A DNA stretch of 64,000 nucleotides. Origin: Abscondita cerata. Its lineage: Eukaryota; Arthropoda; Insecta; Coleoptera; Lampyridae. Where the stretch lies: contig JALBCR010002238.1 of the NCBI GenBank assembly GCA_030710515.1, positions 747,501 through 811,500 on the forward strand, written 5' to 3'. The translations under genes and the position numbers were made by a program. The notes beneath the pieces are model-generated. The model searched no databases. It was not told the DNA's origin and saw only the letters and a program-made list of their open reading frames with translations. Positions 1 through 9,815 of this stretch are shown one piece after another. The number at the start of each line of letters is the position of its first letter. The stretch's first letter is position 1.

Positions 1-2
1 TT

Positions 3-707
3 AAGTGTAGTAACTGTACAAACTATTTTCATGTGAGTTGTGCAAAATTATTTGTGAATTTAAAAACAATTGACGAAGCAACATTTAAATGTTATGATAA
101 TGTAATAGAAACTAAATTTGACACTGATGTGGATACTGAATTTTGGGCTGCGATAGAAGAATCTGCGACTCCCGATAAAGGTCACTTTAACTATATTATC
201 AAACACAAGGACATGCTTATAAATGAATTATATCAAAAAGTGAACTTATTAAATTTGCAAATAAAAATGCTACAAAATAATAACAACACTCAATCAGAAA
301 ATAACACAAAGCAATTGGAAAATGCAAGAAATGACAAAACCATTGCTTCTAATAACCAAAGAAGTTTTACCAAGAACATAATCACTAATTCAAATCTTAA
401 TGCTAATGACAAAATTACCAATCAAACTTCTTCAAACACGACTTTTGTAGTAACTCCGTCTTCTCTTACAAGTAATGTATCTAACAATGATACATGGGCA
501 ACAGTTGTTAAAAAGTTTAAAAATCATACCGAAAAAGGCATCCATCTTTGTGTCAAGATTTGCAGGGGATACGAAAAGCGAAACCATCCTGGAAGTAATA
601 AAAACCAAATGCCAAAAGCTACATGTGAAAAATTGCAATCTAAATTTCTACTACTACCACAAGGCAATGGACCCAAACATATGACCTCTGGGTACATACG
701 TACCTAA
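3..707 (+). pseudogene. LINE ORF1 (gag-like) with PHD-like finger, 5' end outside window
   Basis: The reading frame is already open at the window edge, so the start lies outside. Residues encoded at 3-44 read KCSNCTNYFHVSC, a C-x2-C...H-x2-C zinc-binding pattern like the end of a PHD finger, common in ORF1 of insect non-LTR retrotransposons. An Asn/Lys-rich linker with coiled-coil character follows (about 190-400). Around 510-530 the homologous frame shifts: the +1 frame then reads PKKASIFVSRFAGDT, which resembles the RRM-like C-terminal domain of insect LINE gag proteins, up to about 684. It would have acted as an RNA-binding chaperone in the element's RNP. Frame disruption makes it a pseudogene. 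It lies directly upstream of an endonuclease start, as expected for ORF1-ORF2 order. Confidence 0.7.
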
Positions 708-798
708 GTTTTTTCACAAGAGACAGGAATCAAAAACTCAAACATAGCAATATCATCTAAAAACATAATAACTATAATCAACTCAGTATTACAGAAAC

Positions 799-1008
799 CA
801 CTGTCTATTGCACATATCCATTCACTAACAAATAAATTATCAGCATTAGAAGAAAAGCTAATTAACAATAATATTGATATACTATGTCTAACAGAACATT
901 GGTTAAAATGGGAAAATTACAAGACCTATAATTTAAAAAATTATGTAAATGTAAGCATGTTATGCAGACAATTTTAAAGGCGGTGGTGCCGCGATATACA
1001 ATGCTTTT
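799..1008 (+). pseudogene. LINE ORF2 N-terminus: APE-type endonuclease fragment
   Basis: The frame from about 799 reads LSIAHIHSLTNKL then DILCLTEHWLK, the characteristic start of the apurinic-type endonuclease of jockey/CR1-like non-LTR retrotransposons (N-terminal strand followed by the catalytic Glu in the TEHW block). After one frameshift near 957-975 it continues GGGAAIYNAF at 979-1008, the usual next conserved block. Homology stops exactly where the foldback element begins at 1009, so the ORF2 was interrupted there. I could not find the continuation after 1526. It is the partner of the ORF1 relic just upstream and related to the copy at 55.3 kb. Confidence 0.75.
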
Positions 1009-1526
1009 CATTTAACATTGGCCATAGGATTTTACATGTTAATATTTCAATCTCAAGTTAACACTTTTTTGGGACAACTGGTATAAACCATTTATGTTAA
1101 TTATAATTAACTGGTAAAATCGCTATTAGAAAATATTCTTAATTTCATTTGTAGGTTTTGAATTTAATAAAGCAAAAAACAAAAAAAATATCGTCTCGGG
1201 GAGGATTACGATATAAACTGACACGTTCTGCTCAATATTTAAAAATTAAACTTGTCAAAATGTCTCAACTTAATAAACAGAATTTGAATGACAATTTCGT
1301 TACCATAGTAACCAAGTCAAATTACAAAAGTCCCTTAGACTCGTCGGTTCGAATCCTCCCGAGACGATATTTTTTGTTTTTTCTTTATTAAATTAAAAAC
1401 TTACAAATGAGTATAAGAATAAACATTTAATTATAATTAACATAAATGGTATATACCAGATGTCCCAAAAAAGTGTTAACAGATCGAAATATTAACATGT
1501 AAAATTCCCTATGCCAATGTTAAATG
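1009..1526. mobile_element. Foldback/MITE-like long inverted-repeat element
   Basis: The two ends are inverted copies: CATTTAACATTGGC at 1009 and its reverse complement ending at 1526. The palindrome continues almost to the centre (arms about 1009-1216 and 1343-1526), including an inner block TATCGTCTCGGGAGGATT at about 1189 and its complement at about 1349-1370. No transposase is encoded, so it is a non-autonomous foldback element. It interrupts the LINE endonuclease at 1008. The right inner arm contains ACCAGATGTCCC, similar to the ACAGGGTGTCC ends of other inverted-repeat elements here. The loop (about 1217-1342) is unrelated to the arms and contains an X-box-like palindrome at 1299-1312. 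Confidence 0.8.
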
Positions 1527-1633
1527 ACGATGGGATTGAAATTTGTGGACATTCATCGCATGCAGAGCGGGATTTTAAGTGCCACTTTGTACAAAAGTTG
1601 TAACCTGGACGGAAGTTGTAAATACATTTTGAG

Positions 1634-1676
1634 CTTTAATAATAATTAATAATAAGTAATAATAATAATAAATTAT
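1634..1676. repeat. Imperfect (AAT)n microsatellite
   Basis: A short run of AAT/TAA units with occasional interruptions. Such tracts often mark LINE tails in this window, but no LINE 3' end can be recognised here. Confidence 0.7.
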
Positions 1677-1960
1677 CTCAGATTAGGCTTGCACTAGTTT
1701 TTTTATAGATTATGGTGTGCAAGGGTCCTGGTGATTACATTGTTGTCAGATCTTTCCTTTTTCCGGAATAATAATAAACTTTGTTATTCCAAATAGATCA
1801 CCTTGTATATATTTTGTTTTCTGAATCCTTAAGAAATACTGATTATTTTTCATGCAGTATTCCCTATACCTAAATGCCATAATAATATAATAGTGTTATG
1901 ACTATCATCGGTGATGTCATCGATGAAAATTGACCGAGTGTGGATCAGCGGTTATAACAA

Positions 1961-2521
1961 ATGGTACGCGTGGACTTTAAAGAACCCCATCCCCAAAGCG
2001 TTTTACAAGTAGGCAGTTAACCAGGATTGTATTGAGACTAGTTGCAATCCCGCCTAAAACTACGATTTTTAAAATAATAATAATAAGATTTTATTGAGCA
2101 AACAATAAATATCAAATAAACAATAATTGTACATAATAAACGGAAAAACTAGAAAAATTAAAACAAAGTTGATATGTAACAATATAAAATAGATGGGAGA
2201 AAAGATGAGCATAGCCGGTTTTCACTTTTTCCCTATAATGCAAAGTCAGAATTTTCTTTGTCTGTTTTAAACAGCCAGAAAGTGCCTATTTAAATTTTGC
2301 TTAAACTGCAAAATATTTCGAATTCAATTATCATTGAACAATTTTGTTGCCGCATACTGAAAACAACATTGTCAAATTGACGTACCCATCGCTAAAATTT
2401 TGCCTATTCTAAAAATGTTTTTTCTGTTACTCACCAAATATAACACGTGTTAATCATCGATGGTACACGCGTGGACTTTAAAGAAGCTCATCCCCAAGGT
2501 CCTTTTACAATTAGGCATTTA
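1961..2521. repeat. Direct repeat pair of about 60 bp (1961-2022 and 2460-2521)
   Basis: Both units begin ATGGTACGCG (second copy with an extra AC) and share GTGGACTTTAAAGAA, CATCCCCAA and CTTTTACAA-TAGGCA. They are about 500 bp apart with a LINE 3' tail between them. No coding potential is seen. They may be remnants of a single older repeat split by insertion, or a small tandem family. Confidence 0.6.
2071..2300 (-). mobile_element. 5'-truncated LINE 3' end with (TTA)n tail
   Basis: Read on the minus strand, this stretch ends in TTATGTACAATTATTG, then a GCTCAATAAAATC-like segment and (TTA)n (2072-2086). The well-identified jockey-like 3' end at 26.94-27.05 kb has the same layout: TTATGTACAAATTGTT, a GGGCAACAAAGAG segment, then (TAT)n. 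No coding sequence remains. The upstream limit is uncertain. Confidence 0.5.
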
Positions 2522-2800
2522 GTTTGGACATCCTTTAAATGTTTATAATCATTCAGGTAAATTTTCTATTGTATTAAAAAGCCGACGCAATAGTTGTTTA
2601 TGTACCAAGAGCCGTAGGTAAGAGCAACAATCATGTGAGGGTTTACAAGTACGTTACACCTGTAGTGCATACAAATTGTTTTGCATTTCTTAGTAATTCT
2701 AAATCGAAACAGATTTATTTTTTAATTACATATTTTATTTCAATTTTAATACATACAAGAAAATCTTAAAATAATACTACTAATAACAAATTAATTAGTA

Positions 2801-2804
2801 GCCT
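2801..2804. repeat. Left target-site duplication GCCT of solo LTR
   Basis: GCCT immediately before TGTTACGG, repeated at 4258-4261. Confidence 0.8.
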
Positions 2805-4257
2805 TGTTACGGTTTTATTTTTGGAAGGTAGGACGTATGTCGAGAGCCGTCTTAAAACGTGTGTCGCGAGTAATTTGTTAAGACGAAAGTCGTATTTGAC
2901 GCGCAATTTGCTAATTTTCTATTGGTGGAAAATAAAAACCGGTTAAGCTTCCTAGACGAACAGCGGACATTTTCTTTTCTTTCGTACGTACGGGTGATTT
3001 GGCGTACATCTTTAAGTTAAAATTTCCACAAAAATTATTAATGTGTGATTTAAGATTTTCAATTTAAATTGGTGGTTAAGTTTAAATTCGGCTAAATTTA
3101 CCGTGAGTACACCTTGTTTTCTTTTCTTTTCCTGTTTGTAATAATTCTAATTGCCACGTATGCTTTTAGCACGTTGCGTGACCTTATGTTCTCGTTGTAT
3201 GTTATACCTGGATAACTCTTGAGGGTGCTGGAGTGGCTGATTAAGAACCTTCCCTATCAATTAAAGATTATCCATGGTTTCGCATTAGTTAAGCTGCAGA
3301 CAACGGGTGAATACTACGTCTACAGGGGTTGGTTATGCTTTATAACTTCATCGAGGGAGCCTATCGCCTTCCGTCCTTCTTTCGCACACCTTCCTAAGAG
3401 GAATCCTGGGGTTACCTAACTTCCCGAACTGTTGATATCCAGAAAACTTTCAATCTCGGAACTGCATTCTATCCTACAGATTACAGTTAAGTTTTATTAA
3501 GCAACTTATTCAGTGATAATGCGTATGAAGCTCAAGTACATATGACATAAATCGGCTTAATCTCTAGTATTTAAGTAAATTTTAATTCGCTGTACACTCC
3601 ACAATTGAACGAGCTTGGGCGCTTTACTTAGAGCGGTTGACGCGAAAACAAAAGGCTTTTTGAGTTTGCGGAAGGTACTTACCCCTTTAATTCTAGTTAA
3701 CTTAGTTTAAATCGCCGTGTGTAAGTGATATGTGTACGCAGAGCCTTCTAGTAGCCAATCCTCAATTGAAGCGTTAACTTTAATTTGGGTGTAACTAAAG
3801 CTTACCTGAAATCCGGCACATTAATTGCGAGCCTTATGTATTGTTAGGCGAGGCTGCTGCTAACGCACGGAACTATATGCGACAGTCTCTCTATTTGTGT
3901 CACATTCTCCTAGTACTTTAAGATTTGTTTGTTGTTGTATTAATTTGTCTGTCTTTCTCTTTTGTTTGTGTTTGATTTAGCGGATTAGGCTTTAAGTAAA
4001 ATTTGTTGATCTCCTGTTGGTCGGTTTTATTTATTTCTTTTACTCAGTAGGTGGCGCCTTGTTAGACAGCAGTCTAATTTCTTATAGTTCTGCAGAGACT
4101 TCCGCGGCTTTCCGATAAAACCGGACGCTGCTGCTTTAACTATTATTAATATTTTATCCTCCACGAACTTAGTGCGCTACATCGAGCCGAATTTCCTTTG
4201 GTTGTTTTTTTGTTCCTCTAGAGCCGTTGCTTTTTTTTGTAAACCACAACCGTTACA
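2805..4257. mobile_element. Solo LTR of an LTR retrotransposon (1,453 bp)
   Basis: It starts TGTTACGG at 2805 and ends CCGTTACA at 4257, with the TG...CA termini of LTRs. It is flanked by a perfect 4 bp target duplication GCCT (2801-2804 and 4258-4261). A second partial copy of the first 746 bp lies at 8138-8874, showing a repeated family. No primer binding site, pol or second LTR adjoins it, so this is most simply a solo LTR left by LTR-LTR recombination. The short open frame at 3219-3419 lies inside the LTR and is not a gene. The 4 bp duplication fits Ty3/gypsy or BEL families better than copia. A gypsy RT relic lies just downstream, but no link is shown. Confidence 0.85.
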
Positions 4258-4261
4258 GCCT
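4258..4261. repeat. Right target-site duplication GCCT of solo LTR
   Basis: GCCT immediately after CCGTTACA, identical to 2801-2804. Confidence 0.8.
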
Positions 4262-4594
4262 GCAGTAAACAAATAATCATCTTTTCATTATGCAACAATG
4301 ACACTGAGTCGTATTCACCGATGTTTTTAAATCTGTCCCCAAAACTAGTTTTAGCAAAAGATACTTCCTAACCATGTTTAAGTATATAATTTTTTGGTCA
4401 GTAGTTGCCACAAATATTGTTTTATTATTATTTTATAATTTATTTTAGTTGAAGGCCTGATTTTTTCATCTCCTGTTAATTTTATATGTCGCTTAATCAT
4501 TTTCGCGACTTTCTAAAATTTCATTGGCTCAATGCTGTGTTTCCATAGTAGTTAACCGACTGATAAAGTTAACTGGAGGTAAAAAAGTCAGGCC

Positions 4595-5330
4595 TTAAAC
4601 TAATATAAATTTTAAAAAAATTAGTTGAGTATTGAGTTTATATCGTAGTCGTGCGATCTTGTATGGTTTAATGAATATATAAATTGAATGCAAGGTTTCT
4701 AATAAACAAGTGATAACTTTTTGTTTACTGCACGTTCCTATGTATTTTGAAAATCGTTGATTATATGTGGGCGGAATTGGACCTATTTCTATACCAAACT
4801 GGTTAAAGGGTTTTTGCACTTCCTATATTTAACCCGCTTCCGCGAGCGTAAAATGACTCTTTCTTGTTTAGAATCGGACGCTTTCATAATTTGCTTTCCA
4901 TAGCACATGGTCGACAAAGTTATGAAATGTGTTATTTACCAGGAAGTCAACTAATTTAATTGAATCAGGTCAAAAAAATTGTAATATCACTCTTGAGTAT
5001 ATGGTCTGAATTAATTTGGATTTGATGGTATACTTTAACCAATTCTATCTTTGGTAATATTGACTTGTTACTAGAGAGTACTAACAAGTCCTCTCTATGT
5101 GGTAGCAAATATTTTTGAGATACCCCTTCCATTACATGACATTAATTTTAGGTGCGAACTGAAGGAGTAAAACCAGATACACTGTGATGGACTTATGATT
5201 CCAAGGGCAAGTAGGTGTTTAAACACTTTCTTCGCAGCCTTAAGTTTTTCTGGCGTTGTTTGACGACTATGATGAGTTGATATCGGAGGGCATTGCTGTG
5301 TTAAGTCTAGCTAAGAATGTCAAGTATTCT
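4595..5330 (-). pseudogene. Ty3/gypsy-type reverse transcriptase relic
   Basis: On the minus strand about 5255-5160 reads TTPEKLKAAKKVFKHLLALG then IISPSQ, matching the start of the gypsy RT (PEKL..AK..F..LL..GIIRPS). Further on, about 5075-4985 reads KIELVKVYHQIQINSD, the gypsy SKIDLVRAYHQI block holding the first catalytic Asp, here Glu. A degraded NNTFHNFVDHVLW segment (TF..F.D.VL) follows at about 4940-4900. The segment at 4595-4819 stays open but is only weakly alignable. Stops and frameshifts abound and the YVDD block is not recognisable. It is an old pol fragment, not obviously tied to the LTR at 2805. Confidence 0.75.
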
Positions 5331-6178
5331 CTCATAGTTGGCTTGTAATACAGGAAGATAGTAATCGAATTGAAATTAACACTTGTTTGATGATATTGCA
5401 ATTTTACAATCAATTACCTGTATTCAGTAACCTGATGACATTCTTAATTGTACTCTTTAGGTGTTTCTTATATACGAGATGTCGTTAAGACACATATTTA
5501 AATTTTAATATACTCGTATACTATATAATTATGCTGTGCTGCTGGTTTTGTGATGTAGGGAATGTTAACACTATATCATGGTACTGGTTATTATTGACTA
5601 TTATTTTTATTGTGCAATGATAAAAGCTTGAACTCATGCAATTTTCAAACCTGTGTTACCATCTACAGGTTGTCGTTGACGATAATCTGTAAGTAACCCG
5701 TAAAACTATTAAAGATACCTGCTTCACTGACTACCGATCCTACTGTTTTTGGTGTATATTTTCAAGGATGTTGCGATTTTGTTGAGCAATTACACAGGCG
5801 GTAATAGGTTCTCAACAACAGATCTGATTATTCGGCATAATCTGTCGAACCAAAATAGTCGTTAACTTTCATAGATTTTTCTATTCTTTTTATTAAAATA
5901 TTATCTATACAAAAAAAGTTGTAGAAGGACATTTGTTGGAAATCTTATTATCTATAACTTCTATTTGTACTATTTTTTTCTAAAACCCAATCTATTTTTC
6001 TTTTTCAAGCAGTAAAACGTTTTAAATACTGTTTTACAATATTTCTCGAATTTTTGATCAATAATCAATTACGTAATATTTCAGAAAAGCCTAAAATATA
6101 TTTTATTTATATTTTTTTTACTTTCTTGCATACTTAGAAAAAAGTATTGTAATAGTGCTTTTGAAAAAATTGTATGTA
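5331..6178. other. No recognisable feature
   Basis: AT-rich sequence with short homopolymers. The first few hundred bases may be more degraded gypsy gag/protease on the minus strand, but I could not align any motif. Confidence 0.4.
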
Positions 6179-6300
6179 CACTCATGAAACAAAAAAAAGT
6201 TTTTTATATTGTAGAGCGGACTTACGAGTATTTAATAGCAGGTGATTGGTAAATATCTTCCAGCAAGGATTACATTTTGTGAATAAGTTATGCGTCACAT
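6179..6300. mobile_element. Diverged terminal fragment of the Tc1-like family
   Basis: Begins TA then CACTCATGAAA, as in the Tc1-like ends at 18884 and 22303. It then keeps the spaced blocks TTGTAGAGCGG, CTTACGAGTAT and AATAGCAGGT, which parallel TTGTGAAGCGG, CTTAAGGGTAT and AACAGCAGGT in the better copies. The opposite end is not present nearby, so it is a truncated old copy. Confidence 0.6.
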
Positions 6301-6811
6301 AACATCTACAATTATACTCTTTTGAAAAAAAAACGTTGAAATACAATTAAACTATATCTTTAGTTTCAATCTTTTTCTACTAATCTACTATTTTTCTTTT
6401 TAAATATGTATAAATTACTGTTTTACCTTATTTGTGACATGTTTTTGTCTCTTTTTTTATTAAAGTGACTTGATAAAGCTTCCACTGCGGTAGCGTTGCC
6501 TATTAACAAGACCAGGGAGTTTGTTTTAATTAATTATTTTAATATTAATGCGTCGTATATAAAGTTTGTCTCCTATTTATATAATTTTAATCAATTGACG
6601 TGTATTGTTTAATTTTAATTGTCTCGATATTGATAGTTACCTGGATCAACGTTACTCTATTCAGGTACTCCACCAAATTAGTAGTTAGGTGCCTTAAAAA
6701 ACACAAGAATTTTTTTGTCGAAACGTTGGCAGGTATAACTCTCATGGTGTGTACTTGATTTCAACACCCACATATTATACTGCTGCAGAAAGCTCAACTT
6801 AGTTTGAGGCA
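6301..6811. other. No recognisable gene
   Basis: AT-rich sequence. A GTCGAAACGTTGGCA string at about 6716-6731 resembles the GAAACGTTGCC part of the hammerhead-like motif at 35.7 kb, but no matching CTGATGA precedes it. Confidence 0.35.
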
Positions 6812-7395
6812 CTAAAAATTGAAAGAATAATTAAAGGAGTTCTTTCTTATTCTCGTATTAGCATTTTTCTTGTCCCATGGTAAATATGAGCTTAGACACC
6901 TTCTATGCGGAAAACTTCTAGCGTTAAAAAAGTCTTGTTGGGTTGATGGAATTTCATTTTCACTTTGTGGAAAAACAATCCACTGCCCGTAAAGTCTAGC
7001 TATAGCCTCTGACACGCGCTTTACAATTCTGCATACAGTTGCGACATGCATGTCCATGAAGTCAGCAACTTGCTGAAGGTGCTCCCTATTGAATACAGTC
7101 TCAAACAGGCCAGTAACTGGTTTATTGGAGAATTATTCCTGAAAAGTTTGTAGTTGTAAGTCTGTGGTGTAAGATGAAGTCAATTGTTTATTTATTAGCA
7201 AAATAAATCTAATCCATACAACAATATTACGTAATAAGTGGATATTCGCGTTCATGTTCTATTTGTACTAACAACTGTAGAACACTGTCTCTTGAAAGAC
7301 GAAAACGACGACGAAATTCAACTTCGTCCAATAAATCAAAATGGTTTATTCGTTGGTAAATTTGTCGGAGAAAAATGACATTTAAGGTTAGAACA
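6812..7395 (-). pseudogene. PIF/Harbinger DDE transposase relic
   Basis: Minus-strand translation from about 7345 reads FDLLDEVEFRRRFRLSRDSV, the typical N-terminal block of Harbinger transposases. A disrupted stretch follows, then the 81-residue frame 7057-6812: MDMHVATVCRIVKRVSEAIA, then FPQSENEI and TQQDFFN, a strongly conserved helix-turn-helix and linker region just before the first catalytic Asp in Harbinger proteins. The frame degrades beyond FPHRR, so the GxxDG catalytic block and C-terminal half are missing. It would have been the element's nuclease. A Myb/SANT partner gene, normal for this superfamily, is not visible. Family assignment is confident; it is a pseudogene. Confidence 0.88.
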
Positions 7396-7528
7396 TTCGA
7401 ACGTCAACAAATCATGATCATGCGCAAATATGTCTAGTGCTAACGAACACTTTACTGCCACTCTCAGGTTCGGTTAGCTATGTTGGCGTTAAAGCGCCAG
7501 TAACGAATAGATAGAATGCGGTGCAATG

Positions 7529-8049
7529 ACACTAGGGTTGCGTTCAGAAACGTCACTCCGGGTTACTTTGGTGAATTTTGACGTTCAGAAACAATCAGTT
7601 CGGTGTCAAGGTACACTATCCTGAAGCGTATATAAACTTCTAAGGATTTTATCCTAGAGTAACTTTATTCACCGAAGCTTGTACATAATTGAAAGTTACC
7701 CTACATGGGCAGTCTGCGATGATGATACTGTCAAGTGTCAACTGGTGAAATCTGATTTCCACATTTTCCCGCAATATTTAAGTTAAATATTATCAATAGT
7801 ATTTTCTGTGCTATTTTTCCTTGTTTCATATTATTATCACTTTTACACAATGTTAGTTACTTGTCAACTCAAAAAATGGTCTTTGTTTACTGAGTCTCAG
7901 ACGTTATTTGTCAACTGTCAAGATCAACATTGTCAGTGGTTCATAAATGATAGTAATCTAATCGTTCCGTTAGCGGGCGATATTGTCGAGTCACCTCGGA
8001 TCACATTCACCCACGATTATCTAAGTGTTTCTGAACGCAGCCCAGGTGT
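7529..8049. mobile_element. TIR element, 521 bp, non-autonomous
   Basis: Left end ACACTAGGGTTGCGTTCAGA and right end CTGAACGCAGCCCAGGTGT form inverted repeats. GGGTTGCGTTCAGAAAC at 7535-7551 pairs with 8027-8043 with one mismatch. A subterminal GACGTTCAGAAAC repeats part of the end at about 7580. No clear target duplication was found. An 88-codon frame inside (7808-8074) crosses the right end and has no recognisable domain. It sits beside the Harbinger relic, but whether that transposase mobilised it is unknown. Confidence 0.7.
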
Positions 8050-8137
8050 TAAAGTTGTTGTCATGTATCGTTAAAATTTAACAAGAAGCGGTGCAAACGG
8101 GTATTAAAATTTGTATCTAAAAACAATTCTTAATTAT

Positions 8138-8874
8138 TGTTACGGTTTTATTTTCTGAAGGTAGACCTTCATTGAAAAGTGTATCGCGAGTTATGTTACG
8201 AAAGTAGTATTTGGCGCGCATTTTGCTAATTTTCTATTGGTGGAAAATAAAATTTGGCTAAGATTCTTAGACCGAACAGCGGACATCTTCTTTTTCCTTC
8301 GTACGGGTGATTTAGCATGCTTCTTGAAATAGAAATTTACATAAAAATTATTTAATGTGTGATTCAAGATTCCCAATACAAATTAGTGGTTAAGTTTAAA
8401 TCCGGCTAAATTCACCGTGAGTACACATTGCTTTTCCTTTTTTTCCTGTTTGTATTAATTGTAATTGCCACGTGAAATATTTTAGCAGGTTGCGTGACTT
8501 TATGTTCTCGATGTGTGTTATACCTGGATAACTCCTGAAGGTGCTATAGTGGCTGATTAAGAACCTTCCCTATCAATTAAAGACCACGCCACGGTTTCGC
8601 ATTAGTTAAGCTGCAGACAACCGGTGGATAGTACGTCAAACAGGGGTTGATTATGCTTCATAACTTCATCAAGGGAGCCTATCGCCTTCCGTTCTTCTTC
8701 GCACACCTCCCTTAAGAGGAATCCAGGGGTTACCTAACTTCCCGAACTGTCGATATCGTCGCTAGCAGGAAACTTTCATTCTCGGAACTGCATCCTACAG
8801 ATTACAGCTAAGTTTTATTATTTAAGCAACTTATTCAGTGATAATGCGTATGAAGCTCAAGTACATATGACATA
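8138..8874. mobile_element. Truncated second copy of the TGTTACGG LTR
   Basis: Begins TGTTACGGTTTTATTTT and follows the first about 746 bp of the solo LTR at 2805 with many substitutions and small indels. For example, it shares CTGATTAAGAACCTTCCC and AGCTCAAGTACATATGACAT. Homology stops at the base corresponding to about 3550 of the first copy; the last 700 bp of the LTR are missing. It is older or less constrained than the other copy, in the same orientation. Confidence 0.85.
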
Positions 8875-9387
8875 TTACAAAAGTCTAGTGGTTTATTTAC
8901 ATATCGTCTTGCAAATTCCAGCCTGTGCCTAATGTTTTCTTGAGTTAAGACCTCATTACTTTTGAATTCTCATTTCTATTAACCTCTTTTGAGCAGTGAT
9001 GTGGCATCCAGGAAACTCTGTATCTGCTATCGCAATGGTGAATGTTGCGAATGGTTGTTCTCTTACATAATTTACTAATGCAATCGTGTGCAGGGTCTAT
9101 CACTACCGATAGATCTTTAAGTTTACAAAACAAAGTCGCTATGATTTTTCGTGTTCACGGAATTTTTTTCAGAAAAACAATTATAAGTTTACAACACTGA
9201 GTGTAAATCAAAAAATACTTAGAGGTTGAGAAACTACGCAAACATTTTGAAAGATACAGGGTGTTCCATAAAAAAATGTGTTTTCTTGTCATCCCTAAAT
9301 GTAGAACCCCCTTAAAAATAATTTTACGAAGTAGGTCTTTTCAAACTAATAATATTTCGTATAAACTTATCTGCTAGTAGCTAGCCG
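8875..9387. other. Unassigned; minus-strand frame 8945-9133 and an ACAGGGTGTTCC string
   Basis: The minus-strand frame 9133-8945 encodes 62 residues including AHDCISKLCKRTTIRNIHHC, with regularly spaced Cys/His, but I do not recognise the family. At about 9255-9268 the string GATACAGGGTGTTCC matches the terminal motif of the foldback elements elsewhere in the window and may be a solo end. Confidence 0.3.
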
Positions 9388-9815
9388 CTATAGTCTGTAT
9401 ACTATTGGCGCGGAGTAATAAATCATAATTGCTTGAAATAATTCTTTATTTTCTTGTGAAAGCGGTACTTCTAGGGTCTGAGAATAATAGGTTAATCTAT
9501 GTAAACACGTTGCCGTCAGCCCAGGTACGGACGAAACGAGAATCATAGCCGTAGATGTGGGTATTATACCAAGATACAAAATAATGGTATATAATACGTA
9601 AGAAGTAAAATTTGTAATGTGATCTACTATACAAATAAAATAAACAACATATAACCACATAATAATTCATGTCAAGGTAGATTTTACTATTATAATATAT
9701 TTACCTACTAAAAATATGATTTTCCAAACGTATCAGGTACCTACGCACTGCAATACGGGAAATTCGATAATTCTGACAGGTTTATTACTCCGCGCCAATA
9801 GTATACAGACTATAG
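9388..9815. mobile_element. MITE with perfect 35 bp TIRs
   Basis: The left TIR 9388-9422 (CTATAGTCTGTATACTATTG...) is an exact inverted copy of 9781-9815. The TIR is unusually GC-rich for the region (GGCGCGGAG). Possible TA target sites lie at the junctions (CTATAG symmetry), suggesting Tc1/mariner-type insertion. The 90-codon minus frame inside has no recognisable domain. Perfect TIRs suggest it is younger than most neighbours. Confidence 0.85.

Noticed and set aside
1189..1372. tRNA gene made from the TCGTCTCGGG / GGTTCGAATCC strings
   Set aside because: The T-stem does not pair, there is no A box, and the two halves are the arms of a foldback element.
3219..3419. 66-codon frame
   Set aside because: Lies inside the solo LTR and is disrupted in the 8.1 kb copy, so it is not a conserved gene.
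7808..8074. 88-codon plus frame
   Set aside because: Crosses the right end of the 521 bp TIR element and has no recognisable domain.
9388..9660. 90-codon minus frame
   Set aside because: Begins in the MITE interior and ends in its TIR; hydrophobic with no domain.
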